Shown in pieces: positions 38,236 through 51,910 of a stretch of DNA of 64,000 nucleotides (positions are counted from its first letter, which is position 1; each line of letters opens with the position of its first letter). Under the pieces are notes generated by a model. The model saw only the letters and a list, made by a program, of their open reading frames with translations. It was not told the origin of the DNA and ran no database searches. A program made the translations under genes and the position numbers. Origin of the DNA: Ziziphus jujuba. Taxonomy: Eukaryota; Streptophyta; Magnoliopsida; Rosales; Rhamnaceae. Location of the stretch: contig NC_083387.1 of the NCBI RefSeq assembly GCF_031755915.1, positions 6,702,501-6,766,500 on the forward strand, in the 5' to 3' direction.

Positions 38236-40090
38236 TCCTACTTTAAGATTTATAGTCTTGCCCCTCCCATCAAACTACAAGTTTTTAAAGCAGGAGTGTC
38301 TGAGAAGTCACATGAAGAACAAAATATCAACTAAAGAAAGTGAAATCTTTTCAAAAGTAAAGTTAACATTAAATAAACCAAAAAAATAGGCATGGTTGTG
38401 CATCACAAGCACTCCAATTTAAATCTTCACATCAGAACTAGTATAACACAGTCAATATCAACTACAAGTTACGTAAATGTAATGTAAGGCCAAAGATGTT
38501 TGAGGCACAGCATTCTTAACTACAAAAGAATGAAAACTGAAGAAAACAAAAGTAATAACTTCATGGAAGTAAGAAACATAAGAAAACCAATACATTGGGA
38601 GACACAATATTCATCCTATACCAAAACTGACACCACATTGTATTAACTGTCATCTAAATCCATAGATGTCAGGAAAACTATCCTACATAAACCTGCATTA
38701 CCAGTCACATTCCTTAAGTTTATTACCATACACTCATGAAAATAAGATGTGCTTTGTAATGAAAAAAGTTGAAACTAGCAAAAGATAATTTCAAGGATAA
38801 TTAGTTCATTATCCAAAATCACCTTAGATACTATGAAATGCTAAGTGAGCCTACATGAAAATATCCTTGGAGTTACCCAGATCTTCACGTATAATGGAGT
38901 AAACTAAGCATGGGCAGCATTTCTATAGAAGATCTATCGACACCTAAATAAATTGCTTAACAATCTGTGTGATAAAAAGTAAGCAGTACAAAAAGAACTT
39001 CCAATATGCAAGTCCCCTCCCTACCAGCCACCCACTTGCAGAAAAAAGAGGATAAAAAAAAATTGGAATACATATGTAAAGGAAATTAAAAAAAAAAGAG
39101 TAATATTAAATAAATAGTCATGCAAGATTACAAGCATTTTCTTAAACTTATGAGCGTTTTACCTCTTTAAGTGTTTTTCTGAAATCGACATGAAGTGCTT
39201 TGCTGCTAAATTAATGTTGTCTTCTCTATTACACATTGCAAAACATATAACATTTTTCATTCAATCTACAAATTCGTAAAGAAAATATCTAATGGTCTAT
39301 AGCACCAAATGAAGGTTTAGCAGAATTTATGCAGCAATAATCCATCCATTATAGAGCATAGAAATTTAAAACCAGTTACTAGAAAACAAGCCTGGAGTTC
39401 CAGACTAGGTATTGCAAAATGAAGTCCAATTTAAATAGTCAACTACAAGGAAATAGAATGCATTGCCCCCCCAAGGCCAAAGCTATTAATATGAAATATG
39501 GTAATTACTGACTTGCCTAAACAATGGTGAGATAAGAAGATAGATTATAAGCACCATATCTAGTGATATAATTATAAGCAACAATTGCATGCAAAAGGGT
39601 TGGCGCCAACTGAATCCCTCGGAATTTTGATACTGGCACATTCAAACCAATCCACTAAAGTTTAAAAGCACTAGCATACCACTTTCTGCAACACCCTACA
39701 GGATTTACCAACATAGGGATGACAAACTCTGACATTCATTTCGTGTTAGAGCAACAAGCCCATATACAAACAGAGCTACCACACAAACCCGCAGGCGTTC
39801 AACCGCAATGCATAACACAGCCACAAAAGGAAAAAGATACTCGAACAAATTGCCAAAAAAATCAAGCCCTAATTCCCATTTCAACACCAACAAATTGAAC
39901 AAGGTTCCAAAACTCTAGGGTTTCCATGGACCACAACCCAAAATCGACAAAACAACAAACAATCACCTGAAATTGGGCGCAGGGTTGCAAAATTGGGATC
40001 TAGGGCACGACACTGAGGCCAGTACGAAGTCCAATTTCTGCCTACTTCCTGTCTCCTAGGGTTTTGAATAACGAACCCGCTATTCAATGG
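38236..40090 (-). other. 5'UTR and leader intron of EAF1
   Basis: The coding start exon opens at 38274 (acceptor TTGTAG|TTTGATGG). A donor (TTTCAG|GTGATTG) sits at 39966-39965, giving a leader intron of about 1.7 kb (38275-39966). The first exon is probably 39967 to about 40090. It contains no coding sequence I can support. Confidence 0.6.
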
Positions 40091-42363
40091 AAAAAGGTGA
40101 AATTAGCCCTAGCACACAACAGCTCCGTGAGAATGTCAGCCATGGAAACGTTGTTGAGTCTCTGTGTGAAACCCTTGTGAAGGTCTGTGTGTATGTATGT
40201 GTGTCTAGGTTTTCGTTTTGTCGCTCGGTTGGTTTTCGTTCTTCGTTGCGGGGTTGGGGGTGGGAGACTATGCGACCTCTGCGAGTGGTAGTGGGCTGGG
40301 CATGAAGAAGAAGATGCAGAAGAGGGCTTTGAGAAATTGGACGTTCATTTTGGGCTTTTTATTTTTATTTTTTATTTTTTATGTAGTTCAAAAATTTTTA
40401 AGTTTTTACCTCTATTTCGTGCTTTTCGCTTCTTTTTTAATTTTTTGATTTTTGGGGGGTCGATGAGGAAGACGAAACAAGCACAGGGGCAATGGGGCGT
40501 ATCCTATTCCCATTTGAATTTTCCAAAATGTTAAAAATTATAAATTATAAATTACAAATTTAATTTAATTTACTGGTGCATATATAAAAAACAATAATAA
40601 TAAACAACTTTACCGTAATGATAATAATACCTTCATTTATAATGCCCAAAAAAAATTAATTAATTGCTCATTTTTTCTATTAATATTTGTTTTGTTTATT
40701 GTTATATGTAATAATAATTACATACAACTTCGACAAAGGCTATTTCAGTAATTTGTGCGCTTTTTACCATTGCAACTCTGAGTTTATTTTTTCCTTTTTT
40801 AAATAAAATTAAGGCAAACCCAAACCACTGTTGAAATTATATTTCAACCAAAAAAGAATAAAATCCCAATCAAATTCCAACCAAAATGAAAAATAAAATA
40901 AAATTTTATTTAGATCTTTTTAATTTTATTATAATTATATTTATTATTTTTAATTAATAAATTAATTAAAAAATATGATTTTTTAAAAATATAAATTTAA
41001 TTATAATTAAGATAAAATTAAATATTTTTTTTCAAAAAATAAAAAATAATAAAAATAAATAAATAAAGTTTTTGAATCCGTAGCAAAATTACCCGCAAAA
41101 TCAATTTTGGATTGTGGTTTCTATATATAAATATTGTACTCTTTTTATTTTTTATTTTTTTGGCAAGCTACTTTAATGCAAGAACTTGAAGCATGTTTAA
41201 TTCACTTTTCATTTATATAATCTTCTCGATTTTAGAAGACTAATAATAAAAAAAAGTAAACTTTAATATATTATTTACTTAAAAAAATCAAAATAATAGG
41301 AGGAATTTTATTTTTTAAATGCAGAGAACAACAAAATATAGAGATAAAACCACTATATTTCAATACTTATGTAATTTTTGTTTGATTATTATATAACTTT
41401 CAACCACCATTTTGATTTATATTTGCAAGAGCATTTGTAATATCTTTTTTATTTTTCACATTTTTTTTCTTGGTGTCACATTCTCTTTTCATTTTAGGGA
41501 GTCAACTTTTTATTTAAAAAAAAAAAAAAGAAAAAACTTTAACAATCTTTTTAATTTAAATTTTTAAAATAAATAATGGATCCGAGAGCCATATCGCTCT
41601 TTATGAATGTTAATAATAAATAAAATTTTATTGAATGTTTTACATCTTCCAACAATTCTTTTTTCTTTTTTTCCTTTTATTTTACTTCACAGTATTACTG
41701 CATAGAATCTTGAATTTATTATTTTTTTAAAATGAATATTAAGTGAGCGAAGGCAATAATTTTAGGTAAATTGCGAAATGAAGTGTACAAATAGAGGAAC
41801 ACTACGCACTTGGCTAATAAATGCCACTCTTCAAATAATGTTTGAGATGCTCTATACTTTAACAAATGTTAGAGAGCCACCAGAAATGCTCAACACTACA
41901 CATAATATTTTATCTTTCAGTTAATTAACGAAAAAGAATTATGAGTGAAATCATAATTATCTATGCAAAATAACGAAATATATTAAACAAGTTTATTGAA
42001 ATTATCATATAAATTTAAACTTTCGTTTTTCTTCTCAATATTGGGTTAAACATAATATTCACTCAAATAATTATGCTTAGTAAAGAGCCTTAGTGCAAAT
42101 GCTGCTGGATTAATATTAGATTGTAGTAAAAGGTTTTCGGGCTTAAGTTTAGAATTTGTAAGTTGGCTGAACCTATTTTTAGAAAAAGCCAAAAAGAAAA
42201 AGTAGCTATTAATTTGATGCATCTAGCAATCAGTCCATAAAGTTATTAAACGACCACAGTTCGGTATAGTTTAGTTCAAGATAAACTAAAAGTCAAGCCT
42301 AGCGTATTACATAGATTTTTTATTCGACTTAGGCAATCAAGAAGTATATATGCATATACATAC

Positions 42364-42394
<31 letters not shown>

Positions 42395-42600
42395 GATACA
42401 TTTCCTCTCTATATGGATGTATACATTATTGAAGGTTGGTTAATCAGATACGTGTTTATGGCTGCTGTAGATCTGCCAGTGAAATGCCCTGTTTGTTTTC
42501 CGAGAAACTAGGATTGATCTGAAAACACCGGCTGTTGTTTGGCTATTCTTGGAGTAGGCATTTAATTAAAATCAAATTTACTTGCCAGAATTATAAGCAG
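40091..42600. other. AT-rich intergenic DNA upstream of EAF1
   Basis: 40091-40330 still has moderate G+C and is EAF1 promoter. From 40500 the sequence is very AT-rich with many poly-A/T runs and a (TA)n run near 42361-42393. I see no exon, terminal repeat or gene. Confidence 0.5.
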
Positions 42601-42639
42601 GAATATATTCGATTGGTGTATCTTATGCTAATTTCTTAA

Positions 42640-44230
42640 TTGACAGGATTATGAGGAGAGAGAGCTGGTGAATACAAATTTAATTAGATGGACAAAGTGG
42701 AAGTTGGTAGAAATTGATATATTGCGATAGGACATGAAGGAAAATTGGAAATGGTGACATGAATGGAAAATAATTAGCATGGCAGTGTAAACATAATGAA
42801 CATTTATTGGAAATTTTGGATTTATAACCAAATTAAACATAGTTCTAATAAGTAGTAACTAATGAAACAATCCTAGAAATTATAGAACACAACAACAACA
42901 TTGAGGAAGAAGAAAAGGGTGACGAAGTGGAGCAGAATTGCAGGGTGTGCATGGTGAAAAAAACTTAGCCCTGCTACTTATATAGCATTGATTTAAAATT
43001 GAAAGTATAGGTGGTATGCATATGTTTCATCATCCAGTTAGCACAATTGCTGATTTTCATAGCATTTAATGAAAATATTAGCCCTGCTATCTCATATTGC
43101 TGTATCTTATGCTAGTTTCTTGATTGACAGGCTAATGAGAAGAAAGAGCTAGTTGACATAAATTTGGATGCAAATGATGAAGTTGGTAGATGGGACAAAT
43201 ACTTTGATAATAGGTTCGGAAGAAAATGTACCTAGTAGTGGAAAATGGAAATGTGATTTTAAGGGAAAACAAGTTGAAGTTCGGGATTTGGATCTGAACA
43301 AATGAAGGACAATAGATAAACTTATTTGGGTTTCATTATTTTAAAACATTGGAAATATCATTTTAATGTCTTTTTAATTTTTTTTTTAATTTGTTTACTG
43401 TAAATTATTTTTGAAAACTGATAGTAAAATAAATTCTTTTCATTTTAAAAACAATTTTTCATATTCTATAATAAAAAAAATTCTAAAAACAGTTGCCAAA
43501 TATGGCCAATGATTTTGGATCTATCTGAGTGATTCTTAAATTTTCAAGTAGTAAACTTCATTTCCTGTCCTGCTTCAATCTAACCAATATGTCATCCATA
43601 CAAAATACTGTTGATATTAAATTGTAAATTCAGCTCATAGAGACACATGATATAATACATCATTCCATATCTATAAACTTCATTTGCTGTAAGGATTTTA
43701 CATCCTGTGGAATATCAATATACACCTTTGCTTTTCCCGAAAGCATCAAATTTTGTTGATAATATAGCATATTAAAAATCCCATCATCAAATACAAAGAA
43801 AATGATGGGAAAAAAAAAAATTGTCCTCACAGAATAAGGATCTTGTGGAAAACAATTAGCATGGCATTGTAAATCATGAACATGATAATTCTCATGCAAA
43901 GGTAACTTTTTTTTTGTTTCTGTTAAACTGAAATAAAATAATTAATTATTTAAGGTAGTTCAATAGTTAAATTAATGAACAATTCAATCAAATTCTTGGA
44001 TTTATAACAAAATCAAACATGCTAGTTCTAATAATTAATAAATTGTTATAAACCAGAAGGATTGTAGAAATAGAACGCGACACAACAGAATTGCTGAAGA
44101 AGATGAAGAGGAATGAGGCATAAACGTATGTCTTCTATCCTGTGCGGGCATACCTTTTGTGTGGACTCTGTTCGCTGGCCAAAAAACAGCGTCACCGTGA
44201 TTGAAAATATTTTTTGACAATAAAAGATAA
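42640..44230 (+). pseudogene. Fragments of the local repeated gene family: two last-exon copies plus 3' flank
   Basis: An acceptor and exon start (TTGACAG|GATTATGAGGAGAGAGAGCTGG) at about 42642 and a second one (TTGACAG|GCTAATGAGAAGAAAGAGC) at about 43128 match the last exon of the copy at 46660 (ANEQKELVDTNLYGND-like peptide). DNA at 43500-43640 matches 46770-46900 and 49075-49185 (CCTG(T/C)(T/C)CTGCT...CTAACCAATATGTCA type block). No upstream exons belong to these fragments within the window. Confidence 0.6.
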
Positions 44231-44439
44231 TTTAATAGATTATACTTTTAAGTTGAGGAAAAAACATAAAAAAGACAATTAATTAAGCATACTATATTTT
44301 TCACTAGAAAAAAAAAATAGACACTTTCTATTTTATATTAAAATTTTTCTTTTTTCTTTATGAACATTAAAAAAGTTTCTAAAAGAAATAAAACGGGCAT
44401 GGTTATATATATATAGATATATGTTTATGTATGCGCTCG

Positions 44440-46740
44440 TCTCAGTATTTAAGAGGCTATCTCTCCCGGTTGAATCTCTTTCATCAAACACTAGCAAATT
44501 TTAGAAAATTATACTCCCAAGAAGATTTTGGAGATTCAATCTCTTTCTTTCTTTCAAGAACAGTGTCACAAATTTTCAAGATTCTCGTTCATTCTACAAT
44601 CTTGGAGTTCAATTACCTTCCTACTTTCTAAGTAAGTACGTATACACCATTCATTTTTTATTTTTATTTTTAAAGTTATGTCGCTTTTATCCATCTGGTC
44701 CTTTTACGGTTTTTTTCATTTCTAAGTTCTTCTATAAACAAATAAAGAAAACCAGCAAGCTCTGTAAATAAATGACCGTAGATTCTTGAATTTTGGGTCC
44801 TTAACTTGTTTTTTCTTTCACTTTCTTGAACTCAGTATTGAATATTTTCTCTATACGACGTCTTTTCTTCTTTATTCTCAGAGATGACGAGCCCATCTGA
44901 GAATCCGGCGTCCGCAAATGAAACGTTGTCGCGGGAACCTCATTTATTCAACTATACACTTGGATTACTACACGATAAAAAATTTGAGTAATTGACTGTT
45001 TTCATTCTCATGGTAACGTCTAAGAATTTTTTTTTTCTTTTTTTTAATAAGTATGTTAATCTTAACTTAAACAAAGCAAGGGTTAAGACCTAAAAAGAGA
45101 TTCATAACCATGTTTTGATACATAGGTATTAATTTACAGTAACTTTTTATGATTATGTAATCTTATTTTATTTTTTAAACCCTGTTTGTGAGTAACAGTG
45201 ATCAAACTATGGTGCAAGACTCGCTTTAAAATCTTTATGATGGTGACTTCAAAAGGGAGTATTAAAAAAGTGAGAAGCAACAAATTCAATCATGTCATTG
45301 CTTTTTAGGTATCAAATATTACTTTAATGTAATTAATTAGTAGAAGAGAAATTGGCTGATTAATTTTAAAATTGGTGGTAAAATGAATCTTGCCCTGTAG
45401 GTTGAAAAGGATGGAACATTATTGAAAGAGCTGTGTGACAATCTCAGCAAAGACAATGTGCGGATTGAAACTTAGATCCTATTGGAAGTCTATTATGACA
45501 ATCTGCTTGATCAATGTGAATCAATACTGTTCCCTAATGAAGCTGACAAAACCATGAGCTCTTCTGCTTTTCCTTTAGGTAACTCTTTTTCTCTGTAGAT
45601 GTTGTAATGTACTCTTTGGCGTAACAAAAATACCAATTAATGATCTGCTTCATCAACAACGCAAGCTCTGCCGCCAGTTCCAATACACTCGGTGCCAAAT
45701 TTAGGGTACAGCACCACCACAACAACATCAACAACTCCAAAAGTCGTTGGCTCTAAGACAAGCTCATCCCAGCTTAATGGTTTATTGACCTACAATCTCC
45801 TTTAATTGTATGGGAATCTTCTCATCCATAAAGGATGTCAAATCAAGAGCAACAGAACCAAAGCAGAACCCAGGTACTATAAATATCATATAATAAATAA
45901 TACTAAAAAATTGTGGTTTGAATCATTCTTTTTTTCCAATCTCAGATCCTAAACCTCTTCAAAGCACTTCTAGAAAGCAGTCTACAGCTCAATGGGTTTA
46001 TAACACACAATCAGTGTTCTCTAAAGGATGTCATAACAGGAGCGACAGTACCTAAGACAAGCACAGGCCCATCCCATGGAACTGCTTTATAAACAGTGCA
46101 AGCTCAGTTGCCAGTTCCACTACAGTACTCAGTGCCAAATGCAGGGTACAACACCACAACAGCAACATCAACATTTCCAAAAAATTTTTATTCTAAGACA
46201 AGCTCATCTCAACCGGAACGGGTTAATGACATAAAAGATCTTATCACTGATGATAAGGGAAGCTCATCCATGAAGGATGTCGTATCAAGAGCAACAGTAC
46301 CAAAGCAGAATCTAGGTATGGTATTCATGTATCCTATATTCCTATTCCAACATAAATATCACAAAATATTATTTTAACAAAATTGTGGTTGATTTGAATC
46401 ATTCTTTTCTCTTTTCCAGTCTCAGATCCTAATGAACCTCTTCAAGGCATCTCTACAGAACAGGCTATCGGCAATGATAGAGCAGACAAGAGACAGGTAG
46501 TTAACTTGTGTAGCATCAATTTTAATTTCGAAGTATTGGTATGGGTGCTGCTTCATCCACTAGCTAGCACACTTGCTGATTCTAACTTTAGTAAACAAAT
46601 TGGCCCTGCTTTCTATCACATATTGGGGTATCTTATATGCTCTATTTCTTAATTGGTAGGCTAATGAGCAGAAAGAGCTGGTGGACACAAATTTATATGG
46701 AAATGATGAAGATGGTAAATTTGAAGAACAAAGTAAGTGA
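44440..46740 (+). pseudogene. Most complete copy of an unrecognised local gene family (decayed)
   Basis: A TATA-like GTATTTAAG at about 44445 is followed by a 5'UTR exon (to 44631, donor AGTAAG) and an acceptor CAG|AG before ATG 44884. The first coding exon reads MTSPSENPAS...YTLGLLHD and runs into TAA. An exon at 45401-45578 (VEKDGTLLKELCDNLS...) has an in-frame TAG at 45473 but reads on past it with ILLEVYYDNLLDQCES. A duplicated two-exon module (45660-46500) encodes Thr/Ser/Pro-rich peptide (QLPVPLQYSVPNAGYNTTTA), and a last exon near 46661 reads ANEQKELVDTNLYGNDEDG. I do not recognise the family. At least two stops make it a pseudogene or a gene with altered exon use. Confidence 0.55.
45660..46500 (+). 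repeat. Tandem duplication of a two-exon module within the local gene
   Basis: Segments 45660-46094 and 46095-46500 repeat the same order: a PVP...SVPN(L/A)GY-x-TTT-x-TST-x-PK exon, a GT donor, an intron with ATTGTGGTT(T/G)...GAATCATTCTTTT, and an exon starting TCTCAGATCCTAA. The left unit has an in-frame TAA in its first exon and a damaged second acceptor (CCAATCTCAG against CCAGTCTCAG). The right unit is open in both exons. Confidence 0.8.
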
Positions 46741-47520
46741 GCTCGGAGGTGAAGAAGTTAGAACACAATAATTTGGATCTATTTGAGTAATTCTTCAATT
46801 GTCAGACACAAAATTCTTTCCTGTTCTGCTTCTATCTAACCAATGTGTCACTCATACAAAATAGTGCTGATCTTATAATGTAAATTCAACACATATATAA
46901 AGATGGTTGAGGATTTTAAGGTATACATCATCTCATATCCATAAACTTCCTTTACTGTAAGAATTTTACATAATATGGAATAATATTCATATATACCTTG
47001 GTTCTTTCCTATAAAGTACAATTTTCTTAATCATGTAGCATATTAAAAGAATTCATCGAATAAAAAGAAAATGAAGGACTTTTCCTTTTTTCTTTTTTTT
47101 TTCTCTCTCCTCACCAAATAAGGAATTTAAGGAAATAAGTAGCATGGCATTGTAAATCATGCAAATGATAACTCATGCAAAGTCAACTTCGAAGTTTTTT
47201 TTATCTGTTTTATTCTTTAATTGAAACCAAACAATTAAGTAATTCCCATTTTGGGACAAGATCGAAATTAATTGAGGCATCTCAAATTGGTGAAACTTAA
47301 TGAACAAGTCAATCGAATTCTAGAATTTATGAAACATAATTCTAATAATAAATGAAGTTGTTCTAGACCAGAAGAATTTTAATAATAGGACAGGAGAAAT
47401 TCTATAAGGAGATCCTCGAGATCTTCTGAAAAACAGTTTCCTAGTCGAGTCGAATTCATTATTGAATTTTTTTTTTTTCACATGAAAAAAATATTTAACA
47501 GATTATACATTTAAGTTGAG
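46741..47520. other. 3' flank of the local gene copy
   Basis: Non-coding. It shares blocks with 43500-44230 and 49063-49700, including the Ctgtt/CtgcttC...ACCAATgtgtca block and the ...GGAAAtaatTAGCATGGCATTGTAAATCATG block. No independent gene is seen. Confidence 0.6.
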
Positions 47521-49060
47521 AAAAAAATGAAAAAGAGACTTTTATTTTCTATTACATTTAAAAACAAAAAAAGTACCAACGGTGTTGTAGGGGTATAAAA
47601 TACGAAAGCATAAACACCATCTTTTCCATTCCATTCCTTTCATATAAAATATATTATAAAATAAAATTTTCATTTTCAATTATCAAAAAAATTTATCTTT
47701 AGTAGTATTGCATTTTACTATTATAACATTAAATTTTGGATCAAATGGTTCTGTTTGCTTTTTTTTAATGGCTCATTATAAAATTTCACAGTTATATTTT
47801 TTATATCAAATATATAATTGTTAAATTTCGATAGTAATCCAGTAAAGTTTGTAAAGCTACCACTATTTAATACTTTCTTTGTAATTTATTACTTAAATTA
47901 TTATAATTTTTATTTTAATCAATAAAAATGAGTCTCAATTTTATTTAATATATTATATAATTTATCATGTTATTTTTTAACATCTATCATTAGAAAACCA
48001 ACAGCAAAATTTTATATGCTGTAAGAAAATATCTGAAATAGAACAGGAGCTGAAAGCTCGGCTACGAATCTACGATTCGGCATAGGACAAAAAAATGGAA
48101 TAAGAAATCAAAAAGAAAAACAAAAAAACGAAAAGCTCTGCTTTTTTTTTTTTTTTTTTTTTTTTTTGGGTAGAACAAAAGCTGTGCTGCACGAGAAAGT
48201 GAAGAGACAGCAGCTAGGCCCACATGCCGCATTTTTTTTCGGTAATAGGCTCGCAAGGCTCATTATTTGTTTTTTAAGAAAAGAATTCAATTGCAAATTA
48301 TTTACATTTTTTTTTTTGAGGGTAAAATATAAAATATTATTTTTTTATGTGAATGTAGTGTTAAAAATATAATTTGTAATTTAAACCAAAACGAGAACCC
48401 TTTCTCTTACCTGCTTGGAGATGTGATATGGGAAGACCAAAAAAAACCATTGATGAATAGTTGAAATCACTCTTCATACTTTACATCTACACTCGCAATA
48501 TTTACATGTAATTCGTGAATAGTTACATGTAATTTATGAATAATAGCATGTAAATTTGGAATAGTATGGACATCAACCAGAGTGAAAGCAAGTGTTAAAC
48601 AAGAATTGGCATCCAAGTTAGATAAATAAGCCCCAAGAGATCTTCATCAGAACCAGAGAGGGAAAAAAAAAAAAATGTCTTCATGAAATGCAAGCCGAGA
48701 GCTACATTGAAAGCTATAGCAATAGGAAATATTTCTCTTCTCTTTACTTACTCGGTCTCCTTGCTTTCTGTCTCTTGAGAAAAATATTTTTTATTTTAAT
48801 TTCTCCTCTAAAAGCAGTAAGTAACATACTCAAGCCTCCTAATTTTCAAACACGTAGCCACTAATTAACCAACATGTAGCTAGCTTTTTATATGCAATTT
48901 ATTTTTTCAAACACCTTTCCACCATTTTTTTTTTAAATTTTAATATGTGCAATTTGTTTTGCCTAATTGATTCATTTCTTTTTGGGTTTTTAGCATTACA
49001 TTTAATAAACAAAATAAAAGATGAAGACTAGAAGCTACAAAACAATGGATTTAGCTTGCC
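47521..49060. repeat. Segmental duplication, copy 1 (partner 55741-58030)
   Basis: Shared landmarks in the same order: GCATAAACACCATC (47610 / 55842), AAGAAAATATCTGAAA (48024 / 56838), TTCGGCATAGGACAAAAAA (48077 / 56867), AGGCCCACATG / AGGGCCCACATG (48216 / 57052) and a GCAATTTGTTTTGCCT block (48948 / 57931). It is non-coding, and the copies differ by many small gaps, so the duplication is old. Confidence 0.75.
48502..48564. repeat. 21-bp tandem repeat, three copies
   Basis: Units 48502-48522, 48523-48543 and 48544-48564 follow the pattern TTACATGTAATTYRTGAATAR, the third more diverged. Each carries an ACATGT or GCATGT palindromic core. Confidence 0.85.
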
Positions 49061-49917
49061 TTTTTTTCATAACAATTCTTCAATTTTCAGGCAGAAAATT
49101 TACTTTCCTGCTCTGCTACGATCCAAATAACATGTCAACCGTACAGAAAACTGCTGATCTTCTAATGTAAATTCAGCTCATAAAGATAGTATACAATATG
49201 TAGTATATACATAAATTTACTCTACTTTAAGAATAGTACATAATGTGGACTATCATATATATATATATATATATATATATACACCTTTGTTCTTTCCTGT
49301 AAATATCATTCTTTTCAATCGTGTAGCATCTTAAAAAATTCCATCATCAAATACAAAGAAAACGATGGAACAGAATTTTTTTCCTCGCAAAATAAGGATC
49401 ATATGGAAATAATTAGCATGGCTAAGGATCATATACGGAAATAATTACCATGGCATTGTAAAATCATGAAAATCATGAATCTCATGCAAAGGTAACTCTT
49501 TTTTTTTTTTTGTTCTTAAATTGAAAAAAAAAAAAAATAGTTCTGTTTAAGAATCCAAATTAGTTATGGCAGGTTAATTGGTGAAACTTAATGAGGGATA
49601 AGGCGTAAAGGTACTACTTCCATTCCGTGCGGGCATAACGTAATTATTTATGAAATTATGATTGAAATTACTTTTCAATAATAAAAAATATTTAACAGAT
49701 TGTCCCTTTAAGTTGAGGAAAAACGAAAATGCGAAAATTAAGCATATTAAAAACTACACTTATTTTTTTTAAAAAAATTTTGATTACTTTTTTTCTTTAG
49801 AAAAAAATTATTAAAAATTAAAAAAGGTCTCAACAGCTTGTCCAAAAAGGGGAAAAAAAAATGTCAACACAAATAAAACATGCATAGTCATATTAATATG
49901 TATATATATGCGCTCGT
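49061..49917. other. 3' flank and promoter start of the split family copy
   Basis: This repeats the 3'-flank block of the local family (49075-49185), a (TA)n run (49257-49280), the GGCATTGTAAATCATG-type block, and from about 49690 the promoter segment that in the sister copy lies at 44230-44440. It stops at ...GCGCTCGT (49917), where the LTR insertion begins. Confidence 0.65.
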
Positions 49918-51451
49918 TGATGGGATGATTCCACAAATATACAAGTCGTATTAAGTAATAAAGTGATGAGAGAGTATCGTTTCCATTGATTTTAATATTT
50001 AACTAATTATCAAAATTTTGATTAATTATTTTTATCTAGGTACATAATTAAAATGAAAATTGAAATTTAAAAACAGAAGAAAAAATTAATTAATGGAATT
50101 GTAAATTAAACCTAAATAAATAACAAGAGAAATGGAATCCACTCACAAACACACAATTCAACAACTTAAAGTGTAATTACAATGAATTAGAAACCTAGAA
50201 TTTTGATGTACCCTCTACCCTCCCATATTTACTTAATTAGATTGACAAAATACCAAATTTTACCTAATTTCTAGCCTAGAGAAATTCCAATTTAATCTAA
50301 TCTCTTTTTTCCAAAGTGAAATTAGAATCTATAAGTCCTTAATGAAAATTAGAAATTCCTTCCCAAAATTCCTAAGTCTTCATGCTTTAAACTCCCTCTT
50401 TTGTGGCTACCAAAATCCTAATTAAATTTTCAAATATTAACTAGGGCCTAGGTTGACCAATTCACCAAATTAAACCTTCCCAAGTTTGATACAGTGAATC
50501 TACCCAATACACAAGCAAATCCCCAAAAGCAAGAGTATATTAAACAATATATGCAAGATTAACACAAAAAAAATTGGATAAAAAGCAAAATAAAAATTAA
50601 TTCATTAATTAAATATTATCCAAATATAGGTTTCATCAAAATCCTAAATAGAAACTTAGCTACACATGTTCATACTAAACACCATAATAAAATTCAAAGA
50701 AAATACATAAAAGAAGGTATAATATTCAAATAATTCAATACAAATTAGAGAAAAAGAGACGGAGAGGAAAAACTAAGTAGTTGAAGAATCTCAGTGTCTT
50801 GAACTGAACAGCATCAATCTCCTTCAATCCAAGCTTTCTCTCTCTAGTTCTTCTTCTTCTCTCTCTAAAATCTTCTTTGGTGTTTGTGCTTTTTTTGTCT
50901 CCTCTTTTTTTTTATTATTATTTCTTTTTAAGAACAATGGTGGTCGTTCCTTCTCTAAACCCTTTTACCAAGCCTCTTCAAAAATAAAGTCTTCCAAAAA
51001 AATCATCTCAAAAATACTAGTCTTTTTGGTTAATTTCAACAATTAGATCAAGATCAAAAGATCCAAGATGTGCACATGACTTTCACATGCCTATTTTAAA
51101 TAAAATCATATGATTTGCATATGCAAATCTCTACACTGAAGGCACATGTCTTGCACATACTTTCAGTAATACTCCAATCTAATCAAATCAATAAAAAAAA
51201 AAAATTAAAGCATGGAAAGTCAAAATTTTGAGAATCTTGAATAATGGATGGCATCTTTGACTTGGTTTAGATATAGTGAGCCTTCTTCCTCTTCAAGATG
51301 ATCCCCAAAGGTTTAAAAATCATAAAAATTATTACTTTTAATTTAACTTGAGAGCTCATCTACCAAAAAAAAAAAAAAATTCAAAATAACCATAAATATT
51401 TTAGTTTTCCACAAATAATCAAACTATAAAAGATTAAATAAGTGAGCTAAA

Positions 51452-51910
51452 TGTCACGGGCCTAACTTTTCCAACACTCCCGTGCGGCACTTAGCACCTC
51501 CCTTGCTAAGTAAGTCTTGCTCACAAGCTATCACAATGCGGAAGCTAAAAGAAGTAGAGTAGGAAGTAGGAGAGTTTGAGAGAATGTGGAGAGTACTTGT
51601 ATTGCTAAAATACTTGGATATGTTACAAATGAGAGTCCAATCCTTTATATAAAAGGCTTGGCACGTATAACAAAAATACAAGGTTCTAAATACGTACACA
51701 TGTCACCTATCTAGTTAAGATTCTAGATTATTCTAGGGTTATGTACAAGATATTTACATGGAGTATTCTAGAGAGATTTCAATTTACATTAGTCTAGGTT
51801 TCTCTTGAATCTTCTAGAATCTTCCGGGGCTTCTCTTGGATCTTCATGGAGAGTGTAGAGTTTTCCGGTTAAACCTCAAGGATTCCACTCCTTTTGCACG
51901 GGACGTGATA
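51452..51910 (-). repeat. LTR of the nested element (3' LTR in its own orientation)
   Basis: 459 bp, starting TGTCACGGGCC on the plus strand. Its inner end reads GTGATA where the other LTR has GTGACA, one of about 30 differences counted by eye between the two LTRs (roughly 93% identity, mostly transitions). The TTTATATAA motif is likely a TATA box. Confidence 0.9.

Noticed and set aside
48502..48564. Short direct repeats as a CRISPR array
   Set aside because: Units are contiguous without spacers, in a plant nuclear context.
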